Assembly: GCF_000002995.4 (NCBI RefSeq)
Contig: NW_025062475.1
Coordinates: 1,364,001-1,428,000 of the forward strand
DNA: 64,000 bases
Origin: Brugia malayi
Taxonomy: Eukaryota; Nematoda; Chromadorea; Rhabditida; Onchocercidae
Reading direction: 5' to 3'
Notes under the pieces: model-generated
The model's input: only the letters and a program-made list of their open reading frames with translations
Told to the model about the DNA's origin: nothing
Databases searched by the model: none
Program-made: the position numbers and the translations under genes
Shown here: positions 1-11,601 of the stretch, piece after piece
Layout: the number at the start of each line of letters is the position of its first letter
Numbering within the stretch: position 1 is the first letter of the stretch

Positions 1-60
1 ATCTGTGTATTCATAAATATGCCGATGAGTCAATTAATAAATTAATTATAGGTTCGGCAA

Positions 61-183
61 ATTTGTGATGTTTATCGATTCTAGATATGTTTCGTAATAT
101 GTATGTCACTCCTTGATAAGGTTTATGATGTTTGTTGGTACTAAGTAAAATTCGTGACGTTTATCAATTCTAGATATGTTTCG
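61..183. repeat. Degenerate ~88-bp tandem repeat
   Basis: The segments at 61-94 and 149-183 are nearly identical (core ATCAATTCTAGATATG versus ATCGATTCTAGATATG). A third, more diverged stretch at about 121-150 starts with a related TTATGATGTTTG. It looks like an old tandem duplication, with no coding potential seen. Confidence 0.6.
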
Positions 184-1821
184 CAAATACATTCATTGAT
201 TATATCAAAGCATTTTCATAAAATATTTCGTTATTGACAGCGAATAGATATCATAATTTTCTTTTCTTAGGTTTTCCCTTTTTCTAATATTTGAAATGAT
301 AGTATTAGTTTTTTGAAGTAGTAAACTTTCTTTTTTTATACCATTATAACTCTTTAGTGAGATAAGAGTTTGTTATAATGCAGAAGCTCGATAAAGCATA
401 TGTTTTTTTCTTTTTTTTTTTTTTGGAAATGCCCGAGCAAAGTGGAAAGGCTATTAAATTCATTGATGCTAATAGCGATAATAGCGGGTGATTTGAGCTA
501 GTAACGTTGCTGAAGACTAGCATCTCAAATTAATTTTTTAAGATTGATAAGTAGTTTTTCACAGATAAGCAATGGTTGATTTAATTATCCTGAACGGTTC
601 TTGATAATTTACAAACTTATTAATAGTAAGAATGCACGATATGCTACTTTAAGGTTAAGCTTAAAAAAAAATTGGACGCACATCATTAGCTGTTTTTTGT
701 AAACCATTTGTTGATGAATGAGTTATGATGACTTTTTGCTGATTAAATGTCTGCATATGTAGTGATTTGAATCATATTGTATAATCTGTGCTCTTCGATG
801 AATGTTCCCTGTAGAAAAGAAAATGTTGGGATAGAAATGTAAATGAATGTTATGTCAGAAAAAGTTTTGTCGCTTATTTTTGCAGTTTCTTTATGTCAAA
901 AAAAAAAAAAACGATGTAATTCTCATATTAAATTAAATAAAAGATCGTACGATTCAATAGGTTGTAAAATTTGCGAAAAGCTTGATATGGATAAGGTAGT
1001 TAAGAAAGTAATTAAATTTCTGTGTAATGAGAGAGTCTGATACGGTCAAGCAAATAGATTAACGATTCATTTGTTCAGGTTATCCATTTGTACAGGAATT
1101 GGTTTATCATTAATTTTCAGGTAATTGTATGCGAGAAAAAAAAAAAAAAAAAGGAACAGATTATCGGTTTATTTTAAATAGATGAGAAGATAGAGAAGCG
1201 AGAAAAGAAATTTAACAAAATTTATGATTCCATAAAATTATCTTCATTTAGAAAATTTTAGAATTTTTGCATTTTTTTTTTTTTTTTCTCTTACAAGTAT
1301 TGCTGCATAATTTTGACAATATATTTTGGTGTCACATTTAATTCATAACATTATATAAATTTATACAATGCTTGTATTTCATCCCATTACAAGTTTTTGC
1401 TTTCTTATTTTTCTTTCTGAAAAAGAGACTTAAATCTCATTTATGTTTCTTATTCTTTTCCTTCTCGTAATTATGTTATTTTTTGCAGCATAAAGGACAA
1501 GGCATGATTGGTTGTACTAACATGAAATTGTTCTTAGAATTAAGCAGTTCTAGGTTTCTATAATCAGTTCTATAATTTTTTTTTTTTTTTATTTTCATAT
1601 AATAAATAGATCCTAACTTCATGGTTTGCAAAATTTCAGTTCCTGTAGGTGGTAGGTGTGAAATATGGGAGAGAAAATTAATTAATCTTGGATCTTAGAG
1701 TTTGTTATTTTAAATGAGCATAGTTTAAGCGATTTATTGGTCATTTTTCTTGCTTATGTCTTGAGATTCACTATAATATTCTGATATTTGATTTTATAGT
1801 CATAGCTGCTTGATTGATATT

Positions 1822-1866
1822 CTATTGCTAATTTTATAGCTAGAATAGCTATAAAATTAGTAATAG
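1822..1866. repeat. 20-bp inverted repeat with 5-nt loop
   Basis: The arms at 1822-1841 and 1847-1866 are complementary except for one mismatch, with loop AGAAT. A third copy of the arm-like sequence (GCTATAAAATTCGGATAG) lies about 60 bp downstream near 1907. The stem is short for a microRNA precursor and may be a decayed miniature element. Confidence 0.7.
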
Positions 1867-2821
1867 TGGAAATCAGGCCTTAGCTGAAAGGAGTTTCTGC
1901 TAAATGCTATAAAATTCGGATAGTGGTAATAATTGAAAAGATGATTATGATTTTTTTTAGAGCTAAAAAAAAGTGAGTGTATTGTTAAGTGCTCGAATTT
2001 GTCAAGTTTGAAATGAGTCTATTTAATATTAGCTTACAATTCGAAGTGTATAATGGAAAGCAAATTGCAACATTTATTATTGAATGATTGAATTTTTAAT
2101 TTTTTTTTTTTTTTTGTTAAGTGAGAAATTGATTATTTGAAAAATTATTCTCAGGCAGATGAATCAAGCACTAATATTATTATTATTATTTTTCTGCTTT
2201 TATGAATGTATCACCGTTATTATTATTATTAATATTTATGGTTAGTTTCACTGCAGAAATATTTGCCGATATTATGAAGAAATTTTCGTAATGAAACTGT
2301 TTCGTGTATGTATACAGTGACAGACAGTTACGATAGAAAAATGTTTGTTGAGAAGAATGAGGTGTAGTGACAGTGGCATTTAATGTTTAACTTGTTAAGT
2401 GATCAGTGTTTAGTAGTGTGAACTAGTTTAGGGTAAGTAGCTTAAGATATGTGTGAAATTCCTGAAAGTAGCAATAATAATATTAGTTTGTGCTATGTGA
2501 CATTTCGTGATAGTTGATTGATAATTGAAATCTTAGAAAATAGTTTTGTTAGTTGCTGCTTCCTTGACACATTATTCATTTTATTCATTTACATTGGTTC
2601 ATTTCATTTCATTGAATTGTACATAAATTGATATATTTGTGTCTATTCGACCTTTCAGTTTATGATTACTTTAAAAAAAGCAAAAAATAAAAAATAAAAA
2701 CGATGAAGAAAAATGGTATAAGTATAAGGAGACGAATGAGAAAGAAATGTTTTCTTTCGATTCTCATTAAGATCGATTTTTCTTCTTTGTATTTCTCTTA
2801 CTTTTTTCGTATGTAATTTTA

Positions 2822-2822
2822 G
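2822..2822 (+). promoter_or_regulatory. Candidate trans-splice acceptor, amphiphysin
   Basis: A pyrimidine-rich stretch followed by GTAATTTTAG ends at 2822, 53 nt before the amphiphysin start codon. A second AG at 2864 (GTCCAG) is closer, 11 nt from the ATG. Either could accept the spliced leader. Inferred only from motif and position. Confidence 0.35.
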
Positions 2823-2875
2823 TTTTCAAGCACTCAAAATCGACAGATGTGTTTGGCTGTCCAGTTTGGAGAAAG

Positions 2876-5800
2876 ATGAGTGATTTGTTCAGTAAGCAAC
2901 TTAAAAAACAAACAGCACGAGCAAAAGAAAAGGTTTAGTTTTTTTCTAGCCTTTTTTTTTCCTCTTGTTTTAAAGAAAAATATTAAGTATGCTTTTTATC
3001 AAATATATTTTTAATATTTGACGATTAGAATTCCTTATTCATTTAATGATGAATGATAGCCATAGAAGGAATTAAAATAAACCTAAAAACTAAATAACTA
3101 ATTTTGTTTGCTGATTATTAAGTTAGCTGACTGAATGGATAGGCGAAGTTTTTTAATGACTTACATTGTAAACTTTATCATGGATGTCAAATAATTTTGT
3201 GTCATATCTGGAAGATATGATCAGATTATCCAAAAAAAAGAAAAAATTACAAAATTCATGTTATATATTTAGTCTTTAACTTCAACAGTCTAAATTAGAT
3301 GAAATCATTGTTGTAGAAAGGACTAATTCCTTTTGTCTTTAGTTATTAGAAGGACTTGGTAAAGCAAAAGCAACACAAGATGATGTGTTTGACCAACATG
3401 CTGCCAATTTGGTAAAACAAAGCAAAGCATGTGAAAGATTATATCGTGATTTGAAAGCCTATAGTGCAGCATTGCGAACAATGGTTCAAGCACAGAAAAC
3501 ATTTCGGGAAACAATACGAGAACTTTATGAAACGGATTGGCCGGATCGTGAACATTTGTGTGCTATTACACAAGTAATTTTATTGTTCATATTAAAAACT
3601 TTTCTTTAGTATTATATTTAATAATGTAGTTCTAAAAAAAAAAAAAAAAAGATATCATGAATGCCAAATGCTTTTTCTCTTCAGTACATTTTATTGAATT
3701 ACTAGAAGTAAAACTGTTCAAATATTATTCTGAAATGTTTCGATAATGCATATCATATGGATTAACTTCACATTTTCAAATTAACTTCAAGTGTAAATAA
3801 TTTGGACTATATTTTTTTCCACATAATATTGTACATTTCTTCCAGAGAACTGGACAGTAGTTTATTAGTTTAACATTGATATATAATTGAATAATGTTAA
3901 AACACAAGATGATATATTGCTGGAGATGTGAAGTAAGCAAAGATTATGCTATTTGTATGCATAGAATAACTTAGCAGAACTAATTTGCTATTGATTTGAT
4001 CATTTTGCAGTCAATGGATCTTCAATGGGATGAATTCGAAAAAATTATCAGTGATCGAGTGATGGGTTCGGTAAATGCATATATGGCGCAATTTTCCGAA
4101 TTAAAAGCTAAAGTAGCGAAACGAGGAAGGAAACTTGTTGATTTTGATGGTGCACGAAATAATTATGCAACCGTGAAAGCTAGTTCCAAAAAAGTTAATC
4201 TTTCACTTGTTATAGATTAGATAGTTAAATGAGCTCGACCCTATATAAACAGAGTACTGATATTTTGAGTTTTATTTTCATAATAGATGCATTTCATAAA
4301 TTAAGTAAATATAGTAAATGTGGTGGATTACACCAGGTAAATAAAGAAAAATCTGCATAGATTCTTCTTTATTTACCAATCCTATTAAACCTACTAAAAT
4401 GTAATGTAATGAAGATTTCTGCTGTTCAAATTTCGTGATTTTGACCATTCACACATACTATCTTATTGACTTTGAATGGATTTTAATCTTTGGTCTGCCT
4501 TTCTTTAACATCGCTTAGCCGTTGCTGCAATATTTTAAACATGATAAATGGCTTTATGACGACACCAGTTGTTATCATCCTTGTTATCATTAATGACTTT
4601 TTAAGCATTTTTCTGGTTTCCAGGGCGATGATGATCCAAAAGTAGTGAAAGCACTGGCAGATCTACAGCAAGCCGAAACCCTATATAGAGAATTGAATAA
4701 AGAACTTGTTGATACATTACCTGCCACATACGATAGCCGAATAACATTTTTTGTTGATACACTTCAAACAATTTTCAATGCTGAAAGTACTAATCATGCA
4801 GAATGTGGAAAGGTTTGTTGTTGAAAATTAAAGCTTTCTGAAAAGTAATCTACATGTCCGACATGTTATGTAGTCTTATCTATATTTTGTCTAGTACTTT
4901 ATTATTCATAGTGAATCTTCTTTATGTATGAACTAGTATCAGAAGCTTAACAAACAAAAAAAGTGTACTTGAAAGTTTTTCTGGTTGAAACATTTTAGAA
5001 ATTCCATTGCTATCAAACAGATAAAGGTAAACATAAAGTAGAATTGGATTTTTGGGATCAGACTGAGATTTATTTAATGCTTATCACATCATTGTACACA
5101 TATTTCCCAAAATTTTCGTTTATTTTTACTATAGAACAACAAAACTTTGGTTACCTTATTGGATAATTTGGGAAACTCATTCGATTCTCTTCGTGTTCCA
5201 CGAAATGCATCAGATCAATCGGTAGTACATACTCCAATTGATGAACAATCAATTCCAACTGAAGGTTTACCATCACAAAAATCGGACATGCCAATACGAG
5301 AGCCTCAACCAATATGTCCTCATGTTTCAACCGAAGCAATCCTGACCAGACCTGATTCTGAGCGTAATGATGAAAATGCGGAAAAAAAAGTATATCCGGC
5401 AAGTTCAAATTTGTCAAATTTATTAGTTAATATATAATAGTATTATTAATTGCTACCAAAAAGTGGAATTTTTCGTAGAATTATTTGGAAATGTTTTACT
5501 ATTGTTCGAGTTTTTTGTAAAATATCCTATTACTATATTTTTTCTTTTCTAACTTTTTTGAGATTAAATTAAATTCTACTGATAATGGTTATTATTTTTT
5601 CAGAGTTTGACTGACGAACCACCTGCTGCAGTTGTCGGTAATGGTGGTAATAGTGAGGAGAGAAATGATAAAAAATCATCGGAGAAATCAACTGTTGGTA
5701 ATGGCACTGGTGAAAAGGGTTCGAAAGCCTCACTAAATCCATTTGATGACGATGATGATGATGATACAAAAAATCCGTTCAATGAAAATAATCACGGGAA

Positions 5801-6194
5801 TGAACCGCATCCAGAGCCACGTTCACCACAGAAAGGTGACACTCGTCAAGAAGTGAATGCTGATCGAAAGGTATTCTTATATAACGATATATCTAGCAAA
5901 ATTATTGTTAAATTACTAGATTATTATCATGTAAAGTGAGAAAAAAGAGAGAAAAAAAAAAGACTGTACGACAAAATAGGATTGAATTAAATATTTCAGA
6001 TTTTGTACAAAGTTCGGGCAACACATCGCTATACTGCAGAAGACACCGATGAACTTACGTTTGATGCGGGTGAAGTGATAACAGTGCTAGAAGCTCGTGA
6101 AGATGATCTTCTGGATGATGGATGGTTGTTTGGCGTAAAGCAATCTGATGGAGTTCATGGTGTATTCCCCGCAAATTTTACAAAATCTTTGTGA
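2876..6194 (+). CDS. amph-1: Amphiphysin/BIN family protein (BAR + SH3), 7 exons
   Basis: Membrane-curving adaptor of endocytosis and endosomal recycling. Coding exons are 2876-2932, 3343-3573, 4011-4193, 4624-4812, 5135-5389, 5604-5870 and 6000-6194, all joined in phase 0, giving 458 residues, close to the roughly 460 of C. elegans AMPH-1. The N-terminus MSDLFSKQLKKQTARAKEK is the amphipathic helix 0 of an N-BAR domain, followed by the BAR helices to about residue 230 (DQHAANLVKQSKACERLY is typical). A low-complexity Ser/Pro-rich linker follows. Exon 6 holds two NPF motifs (residues 350-352 and 362-364) around an Asp run; NPF followed by acidic residues is the EH-domain ligand that links worm amphiphysin to the RME-1/EHD recycling ATPase. 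Exon 7 encodes a complete SH3 domain (about 398-456) with the DDGWLFGV tryptophan and the GVFPANF end. A polyadenylation signal AATAAA lies at 6385-6390. Identification is very secure; the linker exon ends are the least certain. Confidence 0.95.
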
Positions 6195-8249
6195 AATATT
6201 TCATTTTTTTAGATCTCGGATGCATGAACAACTGTTTGGAAGTTTAAAGGTTATCCTGTTATTCAAAATTCCATAATTTATCAAAATTATGATTACTTTA
6301 TCAACTTTATTTGCAACATAGAGAGTGGAAATTCTTATCTTCTATTCTCTTTAAATATGATTTTAGAGAGTTTTAACTGCATTAAATAAATCATGAGATC
6401 AGTGAATGATAATGATATAAGATGGGTTAGTCTCAAAAAGAAATAAGTTATTGGAAGGTTGACAACTTTTCCGTCTCGGATTTTTGAAGTTTTATGACTT
6501 TAAAACCGTTTACTTCAATTAAGGAGGTTATTTTTTTAAATCTTTGTGTTTAAATGCTATCTATCATTTGCTGCACAAAGCAGTTCACTTCTACATAAAG
6601 CAAATGTTTTATATATGCTTCTAGTATTCATTTATCTTTCTTCAGAAGCATCCGTTTACAGCTTCGAGTTTGCTTATTCCTACTTTTTTCCTGTATTTTA
6701 TTTTGTTATTGTTATTTAGATTTGGCATATTTGATAATTTTTGATTACCATATAGGCATTTGATATTCAAATTTTTCATCGTTTATGTTTTTTGTAGTCT
6801 TTAATATTTTAAATTTCATATTTATAATCTTGCAGAAGTTATTGTAGTATAACATTTCACACATTGCGTACTTTTTGTTTCTTTTTGTCTCATCTGACAT
6901 ACTTAGTTTATCCTTTTAATTTATAAGAGGTTGTGATAGTTTTATCATTCTAGCTTTATTATTAGTATAGTGTGCCTTCGTTTACTGTTTTTTATTCCTG
7001 TTCAAGATATCCAGAACTTTTGCTATAAATATTATGCTTCAAAAAAAAGATTTTTTTTTTTTTTGAAAAAAAAAATAGGGATCTATGGACTAATGTGTGA
7101 TTTTACTACAGAACAAAATAGCAGCGTAATGATAATGGAGTGATAAGGGATAATATGTGGTATCAAAAAGGGTAAATCATTAAAAATTAAAATTTAAGAT
7201 TTGTTATATTGTTATTTCCTGGTATTGTCTCAAAGGAATGATGAGCAATGCCCATAACTTTTCTCGATCAATTTGATAGAAGGATAACTTATCGCAACAA
7301 TAATCATGGTAATAATAATAGATGACAAACTGAAGAAGATAAAAGATTCACCGTAGTAGTGGTATCAAATGTCCAATCATCATTTTAAATGATCTGATAT
7401 GGCATCTGTTATAATTAATATAAATTAATAATGGTAATGATTAAAATGACACTGAAATAGTAGTTATTTTATTCTTACTATTGTTATTAGTTATCATTAT
7501 TATTATTATTAGTTATTATTGATATCGTTATTAGTATTATTATTATTATTACTTATTAAATTAGTTATCAATCTTTCCAATTTTATTTCATACTGGAGTG
7601 ATTATAATTTACTTTGTTTATTTCATTTTAGAATGATTCTAGTTTAACATGAGTTAATAATGTAAATGACTACATTATGATAAATTTCTTGGTTAAGCTA
7701 AGGAAAAGTTTAAATAATAATATCAATTTTTCTTAAATGAATAGGAATAAATAAATTACATGCAATTTTAATGTTGAAATTATCAACTTCTTTATTATTT
7801 CGAGATTTGAAAATGAATTATAAAAAAAAAACTAATATCTAAACATAAAGAAAAAATAGTCAATAAGCAAAAAAAAAGTTTTGAAATGTTTACATATATG
7901 TTTGTTCAGCAATGTATATATGTATATTGGCTGGTTTTATTGATTATTATTGATCGATTGATTGGATTAATCATAGATTAAGAAAAGATTGTAAAAATTG
8001 CCGATAGGCATAACGTTCAAATGACTGGAACGACTTGAAAATTGATGATAAATGAACGATGCGATAACAAATATCCAATTATGTATTCTTATTTCTTTCT
8101 CACTTGCATCCTCTTCATTCTACTTTATCATTAAATCATTATCCAAACTGATCCGGTTATTTTCCAGTAGTGTCACCCTTTTTGTCTCCTTTTTTCTTCT
8201 CTCTCTCTTTCTCTCTCTCTCTCTTTCCTTCCTTTTAATTCTTGTTTAG
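6195..8249. other. Intergenic region, amphiphysin to collagen
   Basis: No gene is seen. The left part is the amphiphysin 3' UTR (AATAAA at 6385-6390). The remainder is AT-rich, with an ATT trinucleotide-rich stretch at about 7488-7555 and a CT microsatellite at about 8197-8227 just before the collagen promoter. An open frame at 8052-8249 is made of that CT-rich tract and is not considered coding. Confidence 0.7.
7488..7555. repeat. ATT-rich microsatellite
   Basis: Imperfect repeats of ATT/TTA interrupted by GATATCGTTAG. Simple sequence with no function apparent. Confidence 0.7.
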
Positions 8250-8258
8250 TATAAAAGG
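8250..8258 (+). promoter_or_regulatory. TATA box of collagen gene
   Basis: TATAAAAGG is an excellent TATA match 115 bp upstream of the collagen start codon and directly after a CT-rich tract. A transcription start about 30 bp downstream would fall near 8280. An acceptor-like TTATTATCTTTAG ends at 8277, but it is so close to the TATA box that it would leave almost no outron, so direct initiation is as likely as trans-splicing. Confidence 0.55.
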
Positions 8259-8364
8259 TCTTCTTTATTATCTTTAGGTGGTTTATTTTTATGGTGGATA
8301 TTGTACAATCGAAGCAGTGCTGTTATTGTCATTATCATTCACTATCAGTACTGCATTTATTATA

Positions 8365-9683
8365 ATGGAGGATAAGAAGAATAATTGTCAAAGTTTGAAA
8401 CCAATTGCTTTCTTATCAGTTGTTTTTAGTACTTTTGCTATATGTTCTGTTTTGATAACATTTCCATTAATTATCAGTTATGTTCAAACACTGGAATCAT
8501 CCGTTCAAATTGATCTGGATTTTTGTCGCGTATGTTTTCTATTTATTATTCATTCTTTTTTTTTTTTTTTTATGTTTAAAATTTTGAAGTTCTAATATTT
8601 TTTTTTTTTTTGTGAAATAAAAAAAAAAACAATTTCATATATTGAATAATTAAAATACGAAATATTAAAATAATTATGAACTTTTTAATGGAGTAATGAT
8701 TTATTTAATTATTAAAACTATAGGCTCGAGCTCGAGATATGTGGAAGGAAATTTTGGATATTAAGACTAATGGGCGCCATGATTCCGAAAAATTGGCACC
8801 TATAGTGATGGCACATCGAGAAGTAAAACGTGACACAATGGCAGATTTCTGGGCGCGAAGATTACATGATCAAGAGCTTCGTGATGAACCATATCAAAAG
8901 CCGGAATCATTTACGGAAAGCTATGCAAGTGGGGACTGTTGCACATGCTCACGAGGACCACCTGGTCCGATGGGACCACCAGGTCGTGATGGCGCACCTG
9001 GAATAGACGGTGAAATTGGCCAACTTGGACCACCTGGACCACCTGCACCTTTTGACGCTGAACTTCAAAGCCAATTTCCACCGCAATGCCCGTGCGATTC
9101 ACCACCTGGTGAGCCTGGTCCTAAGGGACCACCTGGACCTGATGGTCCACCAGGACCACCGGGTCAGGATGGCGAAGATGGTAGACCGGGAGATCAAGGA
9201 CCAAGAGGTCCACCAGGACAACCAGGTCAACCAGGACAGCCTGGAAGAAGTGGACCACCCGGGGAACCAGGAATGTATAGAACAGAAGTTGGACCGCCAG
9301 GACGACCAGGTGCTCCAGGACGTCCTGGACCACCGGGACCTATGGGACCACCAGGTACAAACGGTGACGATGGTCCACCTGGCGCAGCAGGTCCACCTGG
9401 TCCTCCTGGACAATCGGGACAGCCAGGTCCAAGCGGACGACCGGGACCTGTTGGACCACCTGGAGAACCTGGTATGCTTTTTAATTCCATCAAGTGCTAA
9501 TATTAAAACTTAATTTAGAAACATCCGTTCTGATACATTTTTAAATCATTTTTTCCTTAATTCTAATTTTAGAATTACTCTTTTGAACTACTTATATTCA
9601 ATAGTAAGCATTCATTTTCTATTTGAGGTGCACCTGGAAGTTGTGACCATTGTCCACCAGCTCGTCTTGCTCCTGGCTACTAA
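8365..9683 (+). CDS. Cuticle collagen, 3 exons
   Basis: Structural protein of the nematode cuticle, secreted by the hypodermis. Exons are 8365-8529, 8724-9471 and 9628-9683, giving 322 residues. Start chosen at ATG 8365 because it places the standard cuticle-collagen N-terminal domain: a short cytoplasmic head, a membrane anchor (about residues 14-37) and the segment [21 protein letters not shown] dibasic KR at about 90-91 is a likely subtilisin-type processing site. The Gly-X-Y region starts near residue 133, is broken at about 161-181 by a Cys-containing insert (CPC), then runs to the C-terminus. Cysteine clusters flank the helices (DCCTC, CPC and SCDHC), the usual trimer-crosslinking layout. 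The end, [15 protein letters not shown], is only completed by the short third exon (a glycine codon is split by the intron) and is characteristic of the family. A polyadenylation signal lies at 9777-9782. Which numbered collagen it matches cannot be decided here. Open frames on the other strand and frames of this region are shadows. Confidence 0.95.
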
Positions 9684-11601
9684 ATTAGATGCGATAATCT
9701 ATGCAAAGCAGAGAAGGAAGCAAGGAATTGTCATATTAAATCGAAATTGCACTAAAATTTTTATTGAAAAGTTAAAAATAAAAACATCATTTCATTATGT
9801 TATCATTGTAACATTTTCCAACGATTACCTAATTTCACGATTTCTCGGGAAATTTTCAACATTTTTACCTGTTTGTTCACATTAATTCTTCCAACTATTA
9901 GAATATACATAGTTGCACTTTTCTTATCTGATTTTTTTTTTCTCAAATTAACAAATTAATGAGTATTTCAAATGACCTAAAAATAAAATCCAGATGTTCT
10001 TTAATAAAAAAATGATGGATATCGTATAGTCTATAAAATGTAATATTGCATAAATAGAAAGATGAAGAAAAAAATGTGGAAAATTGAATAAAAAAGAAAC
10101 GAAAAACGAATAAATTTTTTTCACTCCCTTTAATCAATTTTTAAAAATGTAAAAAAAAAAAAAAAAAAAGTAAAAATGTATTTAAAAAAGTAATTCATCC
10201 ATCAATGTTTTTGTAAATTTTTGTTTCAGTTTCTTACATTTTTATAGATTTTTTCAGCGAATGAAATTTGATAAATTGTTGCAAAAAAAAAAAAAAAAAA
10301 AAAAATTAAAAATAAAAATGTATTTTAAGATAAATCACATTTTCGGCAAATTAATCTGTCAATGTTTCGTAAAATTTATTTCAGATTTCTCAAATTTTTT
10401 TGCCGAATTTTTTCACAAATAAAATTCGATAATTTATTGCAAAATAATAATAATAATAATAAAAAAGAAAAGAATATCTGATCAATACATAACGCTATCA
10501 TTTTTTCCATTTTTTCCTAAAAATAAATTTAAAAAAAAAAAAAAAAAAAAGGCAAACATAAAATGGCAGTGCAAACTTTTGCTTTTCCAACTGAAGAAAG
10601 AAAAAATTAAAAGAACAATCAATAAATAAAAATAGAAATTATTTATAAGAAAATTTTCTCACTGAAAATTTTGCTTTATATATTATCATTATTGCTGATA
10701 AAAATTTTGGTATTAATAAGAACTTTGATAGTGATAAAATTCTTATAGATAAAACTTTGATTAGATTTGTGTTAAATACTGATAAGATTTTTCTTTTCTT
10801 AAAAAATTTCTATAATTATTAATGAAGAAAGAGAAAAAAAAAATTTTTTTTTTTGATTATTTATCATTAATCAATTATCAGTGATTAATTTTAATCATCT
10901 AATATAGGAGAAGAAAGCATTTATGAATTTTATATGATAATTCATTATTATTCGTATTACAATAGCTAAAATGCAATTATGTATTTCAGTAATAACGAAT
11001 AATTTTAATTTGTAAAATATCAAAAATTTTCAGTTAAAATATAAATTTGTAAAATTTTACACTGACAAAATATTTGTCAAAAAAAAAAAAGAAAAAAAAA
11101 ATCGGAAATATAGAAGTTTAGAAATGCTATCCGGAATTACTGAAATTACTAATGGTGTGCATTAAGAAAGTATAATTTACTTCTTGAATAAAAGAAATTG
11201 GCGGAGAAATATTGCTTTAGTATTACTACAAAATGTGATTCAATTGATTTCCACTAAATTTAAACAATGAAATTTAAAGAAATAGTTAAAGTTTTATTTG
11301 CTTCCGCTTAATTATGCAATCATTTTGTTCAGTTATTTGAAAAAAACGCCAGGCGCAAATGTATTAATCTTCTGAAGTTAACATCGTTCTAAAATTTTGC
11401 ATTAATATGATGTTATTAAAAATTTTTAAATGTGAATATAAAATGAAATTAATTTAAAATAACATATTTAGATGAATTGAAGAGGAAAATGAAGAAAAAA
11501 AATGCTTTATTTTTAAATTAGTACAAATATTTGTCGTCAATAACCATTTTGTTTTGGATGACATTTTTAAACTTTTATAAATTTCGAATTTTCTTTTTTC
11601 T
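9684..11601. other. Intergenic region between collagen and BBS5 3' ends
   Basis: The two flanking genes converge. AATAAA at 9777-9782 serves collagen, and the complement TTTATT at 11506-11511 is placed to serve BBS5 on the minus strand. Between them are long A runs and a diverged direct duplication at about 10165-10285 and 10315-10455. No coding exon was found. Confidence 0.7.
10165..10455. repeat. Diverged ~150-bp tandem duplication
   Basis: Two successive segments share the order: AAAAATGTATTT, then a short spacer, TCAATGTTT, GTAAA, TTTCAGATTTCT-like sequence, a TTTTTTCA stretch, AAAT(T)TGATAA, TTGCAAAA. They are interrupted by A runs. Noncoding. Confidence 0.5.

Larger units (their letters stand above)
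1..2821. other. Noncoding AT-rich DNA upstream of amphiphysin
   Basis: No gene is recognised here. The left edge carries a degenerate tandem repeat with copies at about 61-94 and 149-183 (shared core TTCTAGATATGTTTCG) and a weaker partial copy between them. An inverted repeat lies at 1822-1866. The rest is homopolymer runs and short AT-rich sequence. The stretch presumably includes the promoter and outron of the amphiphysin gene, but no core promoter motif stands out. A 65-codon open frame at 843-1040 has no family features and includes a run of A, so it is not called as a gene. Confidence 0.6.

Noticed and set aside
843..1040. 65-codon plus-strand frame with a Cys-containing C-terminal half
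   Set aside because: Includes a translated A run, no acceptor or homologous family recognised; retained only as noncoding DNA.
5151..5417. Minus-strand 88-codon frame opposite amphiphysin exon 5
   Set aside because: Shadow of a real exon on the other strand with consistent phase, homology and splice sites.
9010..9513. 167-codon plus-strand frame and minus-strand frames of up to 104 codons inside the collagen gene
   Set aside because: Off-frame readings of the Gly-X-Y repeat DNA; the true frame is the cuticle collagen.
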